Notes: generated by a model not told the origin, from the letters alone. A stretch of 64,000 nucleotides of DNA from Flagellimonas sp. HMM57 (GCF_021390175.1 NZ_CP090004.1:1116001-1180000); one strand, 5' to 3'; counted from the stretch's first letter, positions 8,258 through 17,553 are shown. Numbers and translations are program-made.

Positions 8258-8548
8258 ATGACATTAAAAAAAGTACATCTAATTGATATTGATTTAGAAG
8301 GATTCAAATCAATTATCAGGAGTGCAGTTGCCCAAGTACTGCAAGAAAGTTTTAATCTATTGCTTGAAAAGCTGAAGCAGCCGTCTGACGAGTATTTAAG
8401 TCGTAAGGAGGCAGCAGAGTTTTTACGGATTTCGGAAACCAGTCTCTGGAACTTGGATAAGACCCAGGTACTCCCTGCAAAAAGGCTTAACGGAAAGGTC
8501 CTGTATTTGAAAAGTGAGTTGTTAAACTTCGATAACAACCAGACTTAG
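8258..8548 (+). CDS. Excisionase-type helix-turn-helix protein
   Basis: 96 residues. The segment EYLSRKEAAEFLRISETSLW, followed by LPAKRLNGKVLYLKSELLNF, is the standard HTH_17/excisionase DNA-binding domain. A helical N-terminal extension precedes it. In Bacteroidota integrative elements such proteins act as recombination directionality factors or regulators. Here it sits between the unknown element gene and the BT4734-type gene, so it is the best candidate for the excision factor paired with the integrase at 31.7-33.0 kb. Confidence 0.8.
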   Translation: MTLKKVHLIDIDLEGFKSIIRSAVAQVLQESFNLLLEKLKQPSDEYLSRKEAAEFLRISETSLWNLDKTQVLPAKRLNGKVLYLKSELLNFDNNQT

Positions 8549-8631
8549 CATCCAAATTAAATTTTAACCAATGGCGAAACGATATTCATCTATCGAGGAT
8601 ATCGCTTTGCCATATTTTAAAAAAGAGAAGC

Positions 8632-9810
8632 ATGTTTGACAGAATAGAAAAAATAAGAGATAGAACCATCACTGGGAGTTTTGAAAATTTGGAGGCCGTC
8701 GTTAATTATGTCAAAAGATCAGATAGACCTGAAGTGAAGCACATTTTAAAGGCAAGAGAACTTGGAAAGGGCACCGAAGGATATCGCCAAATCAAGACAG
8801 ATAAAATTCCTTGTACCACAATCAACTTCAACCATGACGGGTATGTCCAAGGTTCAACCATCACCAACCCAACGGGATATATGTTCATGGATGTGGATGA
8901 AGACACAATGGGAGATGTGGATATGAATTACGTGGCGGCCTACTGGAAGAGTCTTTCGAATCAAGGGTACTCGGTTATCGTAAAGGTTAACGATTTGTAT
9001 CCAGATGGTCTCAAAGAGTCCTACCAACAGGTTGGAGAATTACTTGACCTAAAATATGATGAAGCGGCAATATCAAAGGATAGACTCACAGTACTTTCCT
9101 ATGATACAAAAGCCTATTACAACACTGATTGTAAAGAAGTAGAGTTGCATCACAACAAAAAGACCCATTACAATACTATAGAAAAATCTTTTTCTCATTG
9201 TTCCGAATGTAATGGGGTTAAAATACGCTACAACAACCTCAATTATACCCTAGAAGAATCTGGAATCGAGCTTATCTACGACCAGGACGGGGTTTATGAT
9301 TTTGGCAGCAGTCAAAAACTCGCATATTCTGAAGTTGTTATCCCTTTCCGAAAAATAAAAGAGGGCAAAAGGGATAGAATAATGACAACGATAATACACC
9401 AGCTCATTGCACTAAATCCAAAGTTTCCTAAAGAACAGCTTCTGAAATTGTGTCATTACGTGAACAGAACCAAAATGACTCCACCACTGCCCGATAAAAC
9501 TATAGCGCAAGCATTTGAACGAAAGTATCTGGAAAGAACTCGGTTAAACCCCATTTTAAATGCCAGGAGAAGATTTTTGTACAATCCACTACACAATCTT
9601 ACAACCAAAGAAAAAAGACGCTTAAACGCAAAGAAAATAGGTCAAGACAAGGTGACCAAGACCAAACAGCGGCTGAGGTCGGCGCTGTCAAAATGGGACT
9701 ATGAAAAGATGGGAAAGATTACGCATAAGAAGTTAGTCCAGGTTACAGGGATGAATTTGAAAACGATTCAGAAGTATTGTTCATCTGTTAAAAATGAATT
9801 AAAGATTTAA
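8632..9810 (+). CDS. BT4734/BF3469-type (VirE N-terminal-like) element protein
   Basis: 392 residues. The N-terminal half carries the pattern of the BT4734-like/VirE N-terminal family (IPCTTINFNHDGYVQGSTI ... NPTGYMFMDVDED), a primase-related fold common in Bacteroidota mobile elements. The usual C-terminal VirE/primase helicase part is missing. It is replaced by a basic helical region (LTTKEKRRLNAKKIGQDKVT) and a small HTH-like end (ITHKKLVQVTGMNLKTIQKY). It may act in replication or processing of element DNA. It follows the excisionase-like gene with an 83-bp gap. Confidence 0.72.
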   Translation: MFDRIEKIRDRTITGSFENLEAVVNYVKRSDRPEVKHILKARELGKGTEGYRQIKTDKIPCTTINFNHDGYVQGSTITNPTGYMFMDVDEDTMGDVDMNYVAAYWKSLSNQGYSVIVKVNDLYPDGLKESYQQVGELLDLKYDEAAISKDRLTVLSYDTKAYYNTDCKEVELHHNKKTHYNTIEKSFSHCSECNGVKIRYNNLNYTLEESGIELIYDQDGVYDFGSSQKLAYSEVVIPFRKIKEGKRDRIMTTIIHQLIALNPKFPKEQLLKLCHYVNRTKMTPPLPDKTIAQAFERKYLERTRLNPILNARRRFLYNPLHNLTTKEKRRLNAKKIGQDKVTKTKQRLRSALSKWDYEKMGKITHKKLVQVTGMNLKTIQKYCSSVKNELKI

Positions 9811-9832
9811 CCACAAAAACTGTTGAAGGTGG

Positions 9833-10849
9833 TTATCTTACCTCTTTTTGATAAAAGCTGGCCGCCTTCTCCAATTTTTGTTTCATACGGTCCCTAAGTC
9901 GTTTTGGTTTTAATATCTCAATAGAATCTCCAAACCCTAGAATTAAGCGTTCTAGTTCAAAGTTTATCTGCACAAAAATGTTGAAGATAACACCATCTTC
10001 CGTCCGCTTTATGAGTCGTTGTGAACTATGGAGCGGTTTTGTAATGACGTAAGGCGCATTATGTCTATCAACCCAAAATTGAATTCGCTCAGCTCGGTTA
10101 TTCAAAACGGTTACACCAATAACGTCTTTGTAGTATTTGTCACCATCAAAATTTTCATCTAAATAAGAAATTGAGGTATCAAAGTCGATTTCTAATATCC
10201 TGTCAAGTGCCAGAGTTAGTATTGGTTTTTTTTCAGATGTTTTTCCAACTAGAAACCATCTATTATTAAACTCTTTCAAGATGAACGGATGAAAAGTAAG
10301 TATCGAAGCCTGCCTTGCTTTAAAGGATTGGTATTTGATTTTTAGTACCATCTTTTTAACTATTGCCTGATACAAAACATCCAAATGTTCCAGTCCTTTC
10401 AGGTTTTCATTTTTATCCAAATGGATAATCGCTGATTGATTTGTTTTTTCCATGTAAACCTTGTCTTCCAATCTTTGGATAATGCCACCTAGTTCTGAAA
10501 ACAACGAGAAGTCTTTAAACTGCTTCAACATTTCCACTGTTTCGGAGAGCACATTCATGTCATTTTCATTTAAAGGGATGTCCGTCATCGAATAGCCCTC
10601 ATCTGCATAGCGGTAATATTTCCTTTCATATACCTCTATAGGCGCATTATAGCCCAACTTATCACTACGCATCATTTGGATATCTAATTGCACCGTACGC
10701 TTGCTGACATTGATGGACCGCCCCTCATATTCATAAAGTGCATCGGAGCATGCTTCAATCAAATCCTCCAGAGTCCACTGACGATACCCATTCTGCAAAC
10801 ATTTATCAATAGTCTTATAGCGTATTAGTGCATTCTTATTGAGGGCCAT
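9833..10849 (-). CDS. WYL-domain transcriptional regulator
   Basis: 338 residues. The N-terminal region (YKTIDKCLQNGYRQWTLEDL, then SVSKRTVQLDI-like SINVSKRTVQLDIQMM) is a winged helix. The C-terminal half is a WYL ligand-sensing domain with NRWFLVGKTSEKKPILTLAL and a terminal WCX-like region. WYL regulators often sense nucleic acid or nucleotide ligands in defence and repair loci. It is divergent from rtcB1 and next to the palindrome CTACGCA-N7-TGCGTAG. The same palindrome, or a variant, precedes two more transcription units of the island, so this protein is the likely master regulator, with a role like that of RtcR in Proteobacteria. Confidence 0.85.
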   Translation of the reverse strand: MALNKNALIRYKTIDKCLQNGYRQWTLEDLIEACSDALYEYEGRSINVSKRTVQLDIQMMRSDKLGYNAPIEVYERKYYRYADEGYSMTDIPLNENDMNVLSETVEMLKQFKDFSLFSELGGIIQRLEDKVYMEKTNQSAIIHLDKNENLKGLEHLDVLYQAIVKKMVLKIKYQSFKARQASILTFHPFILKEFNNRWFLVGKTSEKKPILTLALDRILEIDFDTSISYLDENFDGDKYYKDVIGVTVLNNRAERIQFWVDRHNAPYVITKPLHSSQRLIKRTEDGVIFNIFVQINFELERLILGFGDSIEILKPKRLRDRMKQKLEKAASFYQKEVR

Positions 10850-10887
10850 ACCTTCTATTTTTATTGAAAATTAAGGATTTCATTTAT

Positions 10888-10925
10888 CTACGCAAAAAGA
10901 ATGCGTAGTTAGTGTCAAATCTTTG
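10888..10925 (+). promoter_or_regulatory. Predicted WYL operator and promoter of rtcB1
   Basis: A perfect 7-bp inverted repeat with a 7-bp spacer, CTACGCA (10888-10894) and TGCGTAG (10902-10908). It is followed after 9 bases by an AATCTTTG -7 box (10918-10925). The palindrome occupies the -33 region, where no TTG is present. The same arrangement occurs at 19706-19743. Confidence 0.72.
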
Positions 10926-10962
10926 TATGGAATCATAAAGCGTCTTTAAGCGCATCAGTAGT

Positions 10963-10990
10963 GCTCCGTCGAACGGGGAGTCGACGGGGC
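10963..10990 (+). ncRNA. Leader hairpin of rtcB1 transcript
   Basis: A 10-bp stem (GCTCCGTCGA with TCGACGGGGC, one G-T pair) with an 8-nt loop, preceded by AGTAGT. A hairpin of the same shape, flanking bases and loop pattern (ACG..GG.AG) but different stem sequence lies at 19788-19817 in the other perfect-palindrome transcript. Confidence 0.55.
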
Positions 10991-10995
10991 TTTAA

Positions 10996-12390
<1,395 letters not shown>

Positions 12391-12393
12391 TTT

Positions 12394-12424
12394 TTGTAAG
12401 TTTCGTGTGTTCAATGCATCTTTG
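12394..12424 (+). promoter_or_regulatory. Promoter of small ORF unit A1
   Basis: TTG (12394-12396), a 20-bp spacer, and CATCTTTG (12417-12424), with the same spacing as the two other small-unit promoters at 12744 and 16746. Confidence 0.45.
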
Positions 12425-12456
12425 CATTCAAGAATAGAAAAATAAAAGTTAATCCT

Positions 12457-12522
12457 ATGAGGTACATTTTCTGTAAAAATAAAAAGGACGCTGAAAGGCT
12501 GTTTCCATGTCATGTGAAATAG
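12457..12522 (+). CDS. Small ORF A1 (21 aa) after rtcB1
   Basis: Encodes 21 residues (MRYIFCKNKKDAERLFPCHV plus K). The KKD...LF.P core also occurs in a 46-residue small ORF at 16354, and both are followed by near-identical terminators (AGCGTCCAA ... TTGGGCGCT). The repeated arrangement argues for a real unit, either a micropeptide or a small RNA. I know no family for it. Confidence 0.4.
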   Translation: MRYIFCKNKKDAERLFPCHVK

Positions 12523-12554
12523 GTAAAAAACTTTTAAGAGATATAAATCTGAAG

Positions 12555-12582
12555 AGCGTCCAAGAAATTGGGCGCTTTTTTT
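12555..12582 (+). terminator. Terminator of small unit A1
   Basis: A 9-bp stem AGCGTCCAA/TTGGGCGCT (one G-T pair) with a GAAA loop and a T7 tract. Its near-twin lies at 16531-16562. Confidence 0.82.
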
Positions 12583-12743
12583 ATGAATTTTTTTCTGAGT
12601 TGGCGAAATGTGAGTTCACACCTAAGTCCCAGTCCATTAATCAGTTATAAAAAGTAACTGATATCCGCCCAAGGCGGACAGGGATTCTATTGTCTTTATT
12701 TTTTATAACTATCTGACAATCAATTAAATAAATTGAATTTTCC

Positions 12744-12774
12744 TTGTTTATTCCAGGAATAGCTTGCATATTTG
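12744..12774 (+). promoter_or_regulatory. Promoter of small unit B1
   Basis: TTG (12744-12746), 20-bp spacer, CATATTTG (12767-12774). Upstream at about 12676-12694 is GGACAGGGATTCTATTGTC, closely repeated as GGACAGGGGTCCTATTGTCC before unit B2. It contains a GGACA...TGTCC dyad that looks like an operator. Confidence 0.6.
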
Positions 12775-12813
12775 CATCGCAATAAAGCACAAGAAATTTT
12801 AAAAGAAGCAACA

Positions 12814-12900
12814 ATGTTATTTATCAAACTACATAATACGATGTCACAGGAACAAGGTTCCATTGTGCATCAGCTTCGAGACTACTTTCCTATTACATAG
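12814..12900 (+). CDS. Small ORF B1 (28 aa)
   Basis: 28 residues starting MLFIKLHNTMSQEQ, preceded by its own promoter and followed by a strong terminator. The position is equivalent to the 42-residue ORF at 16826 (which also has an HNT motif), in a duplicated promoter-ORF-terminator arrangement. Function unknown; an sRNA is equally possible. Confidence 0.35.
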   Translation: MLFIKLHNTMSQEQGSIVHQLRDYFPIT

Positions 12901-12924
12901 AATTTTCATCTATCATATGAAGAA

Positions 12925-12958
12925 GAGTCCGAAGCCAGTAACGTTTCGGACTTTTTTT
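12925..12958 (+). terminator. Terminator of small unit B1
   Basis: An 8-bp stem AGTCCGAA/TTCGGACT (12926-12933 with 12945-12952) followed by a T tract. Confidence 0.8.
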
Positions 12959-13022
12959 GTACACCGTATTTAGGTCTTACTTAAATGGTATCGAAACCAA
13001 TGTGAAGATTTAAATATGATAA

Positions 13023-13712
13023 TTGAAACCAAAACATCTCAAAGAAAAAAGGGAGAAAGAAGTACGTCGCCTATGGAAAAGACGTTCCGAAGTCTGGAAG
13101 GAAATGCGGGAGTTAGGTTACATAGCATTGGAGAAGCCTATTCGTCATGGTTGGTTTAAAGAAATCGTAATAACCCATAAAGTGGAACGCTACAAGAACA
13201 AGGCGGCCATTATGGAAGTATACGATAAGATTGAAAAAGTTTTTTGGGGAAGAACAAAGGAAGAAGCACAACAAAAATGGCTCAATCAAACCTCAAAGCA
13301 TATTATTTACAAGGATTTCCCAACCATAAGTAAAAGGCAATTCAATACCCTAAGCTTTAAAGCCCAGAGACTATGTACTCCTTTTCAATATAGAAATGAA
13401 CGCAAAAAACTTAGGCTCAGGTTCTACATAAGAATACCTAAAGGATCTTATAGTATTAAGTACACCAGGGCTTACATAACACATTCCAAACGCATTGATC
13501 CATTATTGGAAAGGGAGTCGGCTTTATTGGAACAACAACTTTTAAAAAGTGGGTTCTACGAAGCAGATAGAAAACTGGACAGATGGAAATATCATTGGGA
13601 TCTAACAGACAGGAAAAAAGAAAAATTAAAAACAGAAAGAGCCCTTAAGAGCTTGAAGAAACATGCTATTAAGGACATCTTAAATGAAAAAATATCATGG
13701 GAAATAAACTAA
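13023..13712 (+). CDS. Basic protein of unknown function, cotranscribed with RtcB2
   Basis: 229 residues, very rich in lysine and arginine at both ends (HLKEKREKEVRRLWKRRSEV; KEKLKTERALKSLKKHAIKD). I recognise no domain. An in-frame TAA lies directly upstream of the TTG at 13023, so the protein starts at this TTG or at a much later ATG. The N-terminal basic helix looks genuine, so TTG is preferred. It overlaps the RtcB2 start by 16 bp and heads the RtcB2-PrfH-TPR operon. Its charge and position suggest an RNA- or ribosome-binding partner of the ligase or release factor. Confidence 0.7.
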   Translation: MKPKHLKEKREKEVRRLWKRRSEVWKEMRELGYIALEKPIRHGWFKEIVITHKVERYKNKAAIMEVYDKIEKVFWGRTKEEAQQKWLNQTSKHIIYKDFPTISKRQFNTLSFKAQRLCTPFQYRNERKKLRLRFYIRIPKGSYSIKYTRAYITHSKRIDPLLERESALLEQQLLKSGFYEADRKLDRWKYHWDLTDRKKEKLKTERALKSLKKHAIKDILNEKISWEIN

Positions 13713-15088
13713 GAGGGAAAGACCTAATCAAGTTGGGCTTCCCAAAAAATAACAGTATCAATATCGCCTTAGGGCAAATTAATAGATATCGCAAAAGAGA
13801 AAAAAAAGAGCGCATCTTGGAAGAAGCAAAGGAAGTATTGCAAAATCCTGAAAAATTTCAAGGTAATGCCATTTGGGGTAAAGTTGCCGAGGGGCTATTA
13901 AAACCTGTTGAACTTAAGTTGCATAAACTAAGGAATACCAGAGCACCCTTTTCCATTTATGGCGAGAATGAGATTGATGAACAAGCGAAGTATCAATTAT
14001 ATGATGCTTTGAAATTGCCAGTGGCAGTAGCTGGGGCATTAATGCCAGATGCACATTCAGGTTATGGATTGCCGATTGGTGGTGTTTTGGCCACGGATAA
14101 TGTCGTGATTCCTTATGGAGTCGGTGTGGATATTGGATGTAGAATGTGCTTAACGGTCTATCCGATTAAAGCATCGTATCTGAAAGGAAAACAACATCAG
14201 TTGGAAAACATTCTAAAAGAACATACCAAGTTCGGAATGTATGAAACACATGATAAAAAACATGACCATGAGCTATTTGAACGATCGGAGTTTAATGACA
14301 TCCCTTTGTTAAAAAGACTTAAGGTAAAAGCCTTCAAACAATTGGGTACATCTGGTGGAGGAAACCATTTTGTAGAGTTTGGAGTGGTTTCCATAACCGA
14401 TACAATGAATCCATGGCAGCTTAAAGTGGGTGATTATATTGGAGTCCTGTCCCATAGCGGTTCTAGAGGGCTTGGTGCAAACATTGCCAAACATTACACC
14501 TATTTGGCCACTAAACAATGTCCGTTGCCTAAAAATGTTCAGCATTTGGCATGGTTGGATCTAAACACCCATGATGGGCAGGAGTATTGGTTGGCTATGA
14601 ATTTGGCAGGTGATTATGCTAAAGCATGCCATGACGATATTCATAACCGCATAGGTAAACTTTTGGGAGCTAGAGCAGTAGTGAAAATTGAGAACCATCA
14701 CAATTTCGCTTGGAAAGAAACTGTAAATGGATCAGCTTGTATCGTACACCGTAAGGGAGCCACACCTGCATCCCTTGGAGCATTGGGTATTATCCCTGGT
14801 TCCATGACCGCCCCTGGATATATCGTAAGGGGCTTAGGAAACAGTGAAAGCTTAAACTCGGCTTCACACGGAGCAGGACGTCTCCATTCTCGAAGAAAGT
14901 GCAAGGAGCAATTCACAAGAAGCGATATTAAGCATCAATTGAAATTGCATGATGTAACCCTCATAGGTGGAGGAATTGATGAAGCACCAATGGCATATAA
15001 AGACATAAAGAAAGTAATGAATAATCAGCAAGAATTGGTTGAGGTGTTGGGAACATTTACACCAAAAATTGTGAGAATGGATAAGTGA
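13697..15088 (+). CDS. rtcB: RtcB family RNA ligase, canonical type (RtcB2)
   Basis: 463 residues with canonical RtcB motifs: MPDAHSGYGLPIGGV, GVGVDIGCRM (metal Asp and Cys), LGTSGGGNHFVEFG, HSGSRGLG, ENHHNFAW and HGAGRLHSR (the guanylated His). It reseals 2',3'-cyclic phosphate/5'-OH breaks such as those left by anticodon nucleases and ribotoxins. It is encoded in one transcript with the release factor PrfH, a pairing known from bacterial RNA-repair operons. There the ligase repairs RNA of damaged decoding centres or tRNAs, and PrfH releases stalled peptides. Its stop codon overlaps the PrfH start. Confidence 0.95.
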   Translation: MGNKLRGKDLIKLGFPKNNSINIALGQINRYRKREKKERILEEAKEVLQNPEKFQGNAIWGKVAEGLLKPVELKLHKLRNTRAPFSIYGENEIDEQAKYQLYDALKLPVAVAGALMPDAHSGYGLPIGGVLATDNVVIPYGVGVDIGCRMCLTVYPIKASYLKGKQHQLENILKEHTKFGMYETHDKKHDHELFERSEFNDIPLLKRLKVKAFKQLGTSGGGNHFVEFGVVSITDTMNPWQLKVGDYIGVLSHSGSRGLGANIAKHYTYLATKQCPLPKNVQHLAWLDLNTHDGQEYWLAMNLAGDYAKACHDDIHNRIGKLLGARAVVKIENHHNFAWKETVNGSACIVHRKGATPASLGALGIIPGSMTAPGYIVRGLGNSESLNSASHGAGRLHSRRKCKEQFTRSDIKHQLKLHDVTLIGGGIDEAPMAYKDIKKVMNNQQELVEVLGTFTPKIVRMDK

Positions 15089-15783
15089 TGGACACAAAAA
15101 TTATACAAATAACATCTGGGAGAGGGCCTGTTGAATGTTGCTGGGTTGTAGCCCAAGTATTGAAGTTATTTATTGAAGATTTGAAGAAAAACAATATATC
15201 CTATCAAATCCTTCATCGAGAAAAAGGAACAGAAAATGGCACCCTACAATCTGTAACTATTCAATTGACGGGAAATGGATTGGCGAAGTTCTTGGCAGCT
15301 TGGTTAGGCACGGTACAATGGATTGGAAAATCATCTTTTCGAAAGTTTCATAAACGAAAGAATTGGTTTATCGGCATCTATGAAATTGATACCGTTCAGC
15401 CAAGTAATCTAAAAGATAGTGATATCACATTTCAAGCCATCAGAAGTTCAGGGCCAGGAGGGCAACATGCAAACAAAGTAAGTTCGGCAGTACGAGCTAC
15501 CCATACCAAAACGGGCATACAGGTTTTAGTAGCAGATAGCAGGTCTCAACACCAAAACAAAAAGACAGCGATAAAGCGGTTACAGGAAAAAATGGTTGAA
15601 TACCATAACGAAAAATTAAAAACTGCTGTCCAGCACCAGTGGGAGAATACCCTCAATTTACAAAGAGGGAATCCCATCAGGGTTTTTGAAGGCTCGGATT
15701 TCAAGCCCAAAAAGACAACAAAAAAGTATAAACAAAAGCGGAATCAGCTAAAAACTGACCTAAGAAAACAATTGAAACAATGA
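15088..15783 (+). CDS. prfH: Peptide chain release factor-like protein PrfH
   Basis: 231 residues. The GGQ motif that triggers peptidyl-tRNA hydrolysis is in RSSGPGGQHANKVSSAVRAT. The N-terminal part (QITSGRGPVECCWVVAQVLK) is the PrfH-specific region, replacing the stop-codon recognition domains of RF1/RF2. The basic C-terminus is typical of class I release factors. PrfH is the standard partner of RtcB in ribosome/RNA repair operons and is thought to release nascent chains from damaged ribosomes. The ATG at 15088 overlaps the rtcB2 TGA; an in-frame GTG lies one codon upstream. Confidence 0.93.
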   Translation: MDTKIIQITSGRGPVECCWVVAQVLKLFIEDLKKNNISYQILHREKGTENGTLQSVTIQLTGNGLAKFLAAWLGTVQWIGKSSFRKFHKRKNWFIGIYEIDTVQPSNLKDSDITFQAIRSSGPGGQHANKVSSAVRATHTKTGIQVLVADSRSQHQNKKTAIKRLQEKMVEYHNEKLKTAVQHQWENTLNLQRGNPIRVFEGSDFKPKKTTKKYKQKRNQLKTDLRKQLKQ

Positions 15784-16295
15784 CACTGGTAAACAACCAT
15801 ATATTCAAAGCATTGGACGCTTATCCCTACGATTTAGAGGAGGCTATAGAGGCATTGAATTATGCACTGGCTTATGATTCGAAAAATACCATGGCCTTAT
15901 GTTTAATGGGGCGTATTTACGCAGAGACGCTCCATGATTATGAAAAAGCCAAAGCATTTTATACAGAAGCCCTAGCTGAAAACGTAAATGCATTTCACGT
16001 TTATCCGCATTATCTAAATCTTTTGTTATGGAATGAGGATTATGAAGAAGCAGCAGGTTTTATCGATTTTGCTCTAACGGTAAAAGGTTCGGATAAAGCT
16101 GTACTGCATTATAAAAAGGCTATTCTCTTTGAACAACAAGTTCGTTATAAAGAAGCGTTGCAACATCTAAAATCGGCAAAGCGCTACACCTATAACGACA
16201 ACTTTATGACTGATGTAAACGAGGCAAAATCTAGGATTAAGGATAAAATGTCAAAAGGAAAAACTTCTAAAAATAGAAAGAAGAAAAAGAGATGA
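15780..16295 (+). CDS. TPR-repeat protein of the RtcB2-PrfH operon
   Basis: 171 residues made of three to four tetratricopeptide-like helical pairs (DLEEAIEALNYALAYDSKNT; ALCLMGRIYAETLHDYEKAK; FEQQVRYKEALQHLKSAKRY). The C-terminal tail is extremely basic (KDKMSKGKTSKNRKKKKR). The ATGA overlap with prfH indicates translational coupling. A TPR scaffold with a basic tail suits bridging the ligase or release factor to RNA or ribosomes. That role is inferred. Confidence 0.78.
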   Translation: MTLVNNHIFKALDAYPYDLEEAIEALNYALAYDSKNTMALCLMGRIYAETLHDYEKAKAFYTEALAENVNAFHVYPHYLNLLLWNEDYEEAAGFIDFALTVKGSDKAVLHYKKAILFEQQVRYKEALQHLKSAKRYTYNDNFMTDVNEAKSRIKDKMSKGKTSKNRKKKKR

Positions 16296-16301
16296 AATAT
16301 A

Positions 16302-16338
16302 CTGCGTAAAAAGAATGCGTAATAGCATCGCAAATTTG
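16302..16338 (+). promoter_or_regulatory. Variant WYL-type operator and promoter before small unit A2
   Basis: CTGCGTA (16302-16308), a 7-base spacer and TGCGTAA (16316-16322). The right half-site and the spacer AAAAGAA match the 10888 palindrome, but the left half is changed, so the halves are a direct rather than an inverted repeat. A CAAATTTG -7-like box lies at 16331-16338, almost the same distance as in the other two sites. Confidence 0.5.
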
Positions 16339-16353
16339 TAGTATAAAAATAAA

Positions 16354-16494
16354 ATGACACCTTTGCATTGCAAAATGGATATACAACAGATACATACACA
16401 ACCGAAATCACGTTTTAGTGAATGTGATTATAGATGGACGGCAAATTTAGTATCGCTGTCTAAAAAGGACGTTATGTATCTATTTGAACCGTAA
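16354..16494 (+). CDS. Small ORF A2 (46 aa)
   Basis: 46 residues starting MTPLHCKMDIQQIH and ending SLSKKDVMYLFEP. The end resembles small ORF A1 after rtcB1 (NKKDAERLFPCHVK), and the following terminators are near copies. It lies downstream of the WYL-like operator at 16302. Function unknown. Confidence 0.42.
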   Translation: MTPLHCKMDIQQIHTQPKSRFSECDYRWTANLVSLSKKDVMYLFEP

Positions 16495-16530
16495 ATTCTG
16501 AGGTAAAAAAGAACTGTAAATAATAGTACT

Positions 16531-16562
16531 AGCGTCCAATAGAAAAATTGGGCGCTTTTTTT
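16531..16562 (+). terminator. Terminator of small unit A2
   Basis: A 10-bp stem AGCGTCCAAT/ATTGGGCGCT with an AGAAAA loop and T7 tract; near-duplicate of 12555-12582. Confidence 0.85.
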
Positions 16563-16745
16563 ATGGAATATTTTAAAATCATGTTTGAAAAGTAAAACAA
16601 CATAATACAGGGTAATTGAAACAGAAAACAATTGAGAGACAGGCGATTGTAAAATGTTTGAAATCTGCTGAAAAGCGGACAGGGGTCCTATTGTCCAAAT
16701 TTGATTTAACTAATTGATTTTCAATTAATTAATTTTAAATTTATC

Positions 16746-16776
16746 TTGGATAATTCAAAAATTGATTTCATATTTG
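16746..16776 (+). promoter_or_regulatory. Promoter of small unit B2
   Basis: TTG (16746-16748), 20-bp spacer, CATATTTG (16769-16776), followed by GCAGCG. Upstream GGACAGGGGTCCTATTGTCC (about 16677-16696) is a GGACA...TGTCC dyad shared with unit B1. Confidence 0.6.
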
Positions 16777-16825
16777 CAGCGTCATTTCCAGCGAATTCAG
16801 GATTAGGTATAAAAGAAAAGAAACC

Positions 16826-16954
16826 ATGAGACAAAATAGTTTACAGCATAATACAGAATGGTGTTTCGGCTTTCGCTCGCCGATACTCATGGAGGAGTGT
16901 TATAGTGATGTGAAATCCATTAATAAAACAAAAAGAGAGGGTATACATATGTAA
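16826..16954 (+). CDS. Small ORF B2 (42 aa)
   Basis: 42 residues starting MRQNSLQHNTEWCFGF, between its own promoter and a strong terminator, directly before the tRNA array. Positionally equivalent to small ORF B1. Function unknown; it may be a micropeptide or the body of a small RNA. Confidence 0.35.
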   Translation: MRQNSLQHNTEWCFGFRSPILMEECYSDVKSINKTKREGIHM

Positions 16955-16990
16955 ATCTGATAACAGAACATATGCTAAGTATAGTTAAAG

Positions 16991-17018
16991 GCACCTCTCG
17001 AAAAGAGGTGCTTTTTTT
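16991..17018 (+). terminator. Terminator before the tRNA array
   Basis: An 8-bp stem GCACCTCT/AGAGGTGC with a short A-rich loop and T7 tract. It separates small unit B2 from the tRNA array, unless the array is transcribed by read-through; no separate array promoter is obvious in the 23 bp between. Confidence 0.82.
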
Positions 17019-17041
17019 ATGTAGTTCATTGAAATAAAGAT

Positions 17042-17115
17042 TGACTCGTAGCTCAGCAGGTTAGAGCAAGGCCCTTTTAAGGTCGAGGTCATGGGTTCGA
17101 TTCCCATCGGGTCAA
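17042..17115 (+). tRNA. tRNA-Lys (TTT), array 1
   Basis: Acceptor TGACTCG/CGGGTCA, discriminator A, anticodon loop CTTTTAA. First of 20 tRNAs packed into 1.6 kb with spacers of about 5-9 bp. Intact cloverleaf with one mismatch in the anticodon stem. Confidence 0.92.
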
Positions 17116-17121
17116 CAAAAC

Positions 17122-17208
17122 GGAAGGACAAGCCAATGGGCGGTGGCCACACTCTTGAAAAGTGTTCGGAGATAACGACTCGTGTGGGTTCGACTCCCAC
17201 TCCTTCCG
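17122..17208 (+). tRNA. tRNA-Ser (TGA), array 2
   Basis: Acceptor GGAAGGA/TCCTTCC, discriminator G as expected for serine, anticodon arm ACACT-CTTGAAA-AGTGT, long variable arm retained. Confidence 0.92.
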
Positions 17209-17213
17209 CAAAT

Positions 17214-17301
17214 GGAGAGTAGATAAATATTGGTTTGTTATGCTTGTCTGCTAAACAAGTTCACGGTCCTCGTGATAAAGGTTCGATTCCTTTACTCTCC
17301 G
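17214..17301 (+). tRNA. tRNA-Ser (GCT), array 3
   Basis: Acceptor GGAGAGT/ACTCTCC, anticodon arm CTTGT-CTGCTAA-ACAAG, variable-arm stem CACG/CGTG. The D arm is AT-rich and weak. Confidence 0.88.
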
Positions 17302-17306
17302 CCAAA

Positions 17307-17378
17307 GATATTGTAGCTCAATGGTAGAGCAAAGACCTGTTAAGTCTGAGGTTGTAGGTTCGAGCCCTACCAATATCG
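17307..17378 (+). tRNA. tRNA-Asn (GTT), array 4
   Basis: Acceptor GATATTG/CAATATC, discriminator G, anticodon loop CTGTTAA. Confidence 0.93.
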
Positions 17379-17382
17379 CTAA

Positions 17383-17456
17383 GACAAGGTGGCTGAATGG
17401 ATTAAAGCAGCAGATTGCAAATCTGTTTTTTGCAGGTTCAAATCCTGTCCTTGTCT
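17383..17456 (+). tRNA. tRNA-Cys (GCA), array 5
   Basis: Acceptor GACAAGG/CCTTGTC, discriminator T as expected for cysteine, anticodon loop TTGCAAA. Confidence 0.92.
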
Positions 17457-17464
17457 CAAATTAT

Positions 17465-17547
17465 GGAAGCATTGAGCAATTGGTTGGCTCGCCAGACTGT
17501 AAATCTGGTCTCTTCGGAGCGTGTAGGTTCGAGTCCTACTGCTTCCA
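17465..17547 (+). tRNA. tRNA-Tyr (GTA), array 6
   Basis: Acceptor GGAAGCA/TGCTTCC, discriminator A, anticodon arm CCAGA-CTGTAAA-TCTGG, long variable arm retained. Confidence 0.94.
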
Positions 17548-17553
17548 CAACAG

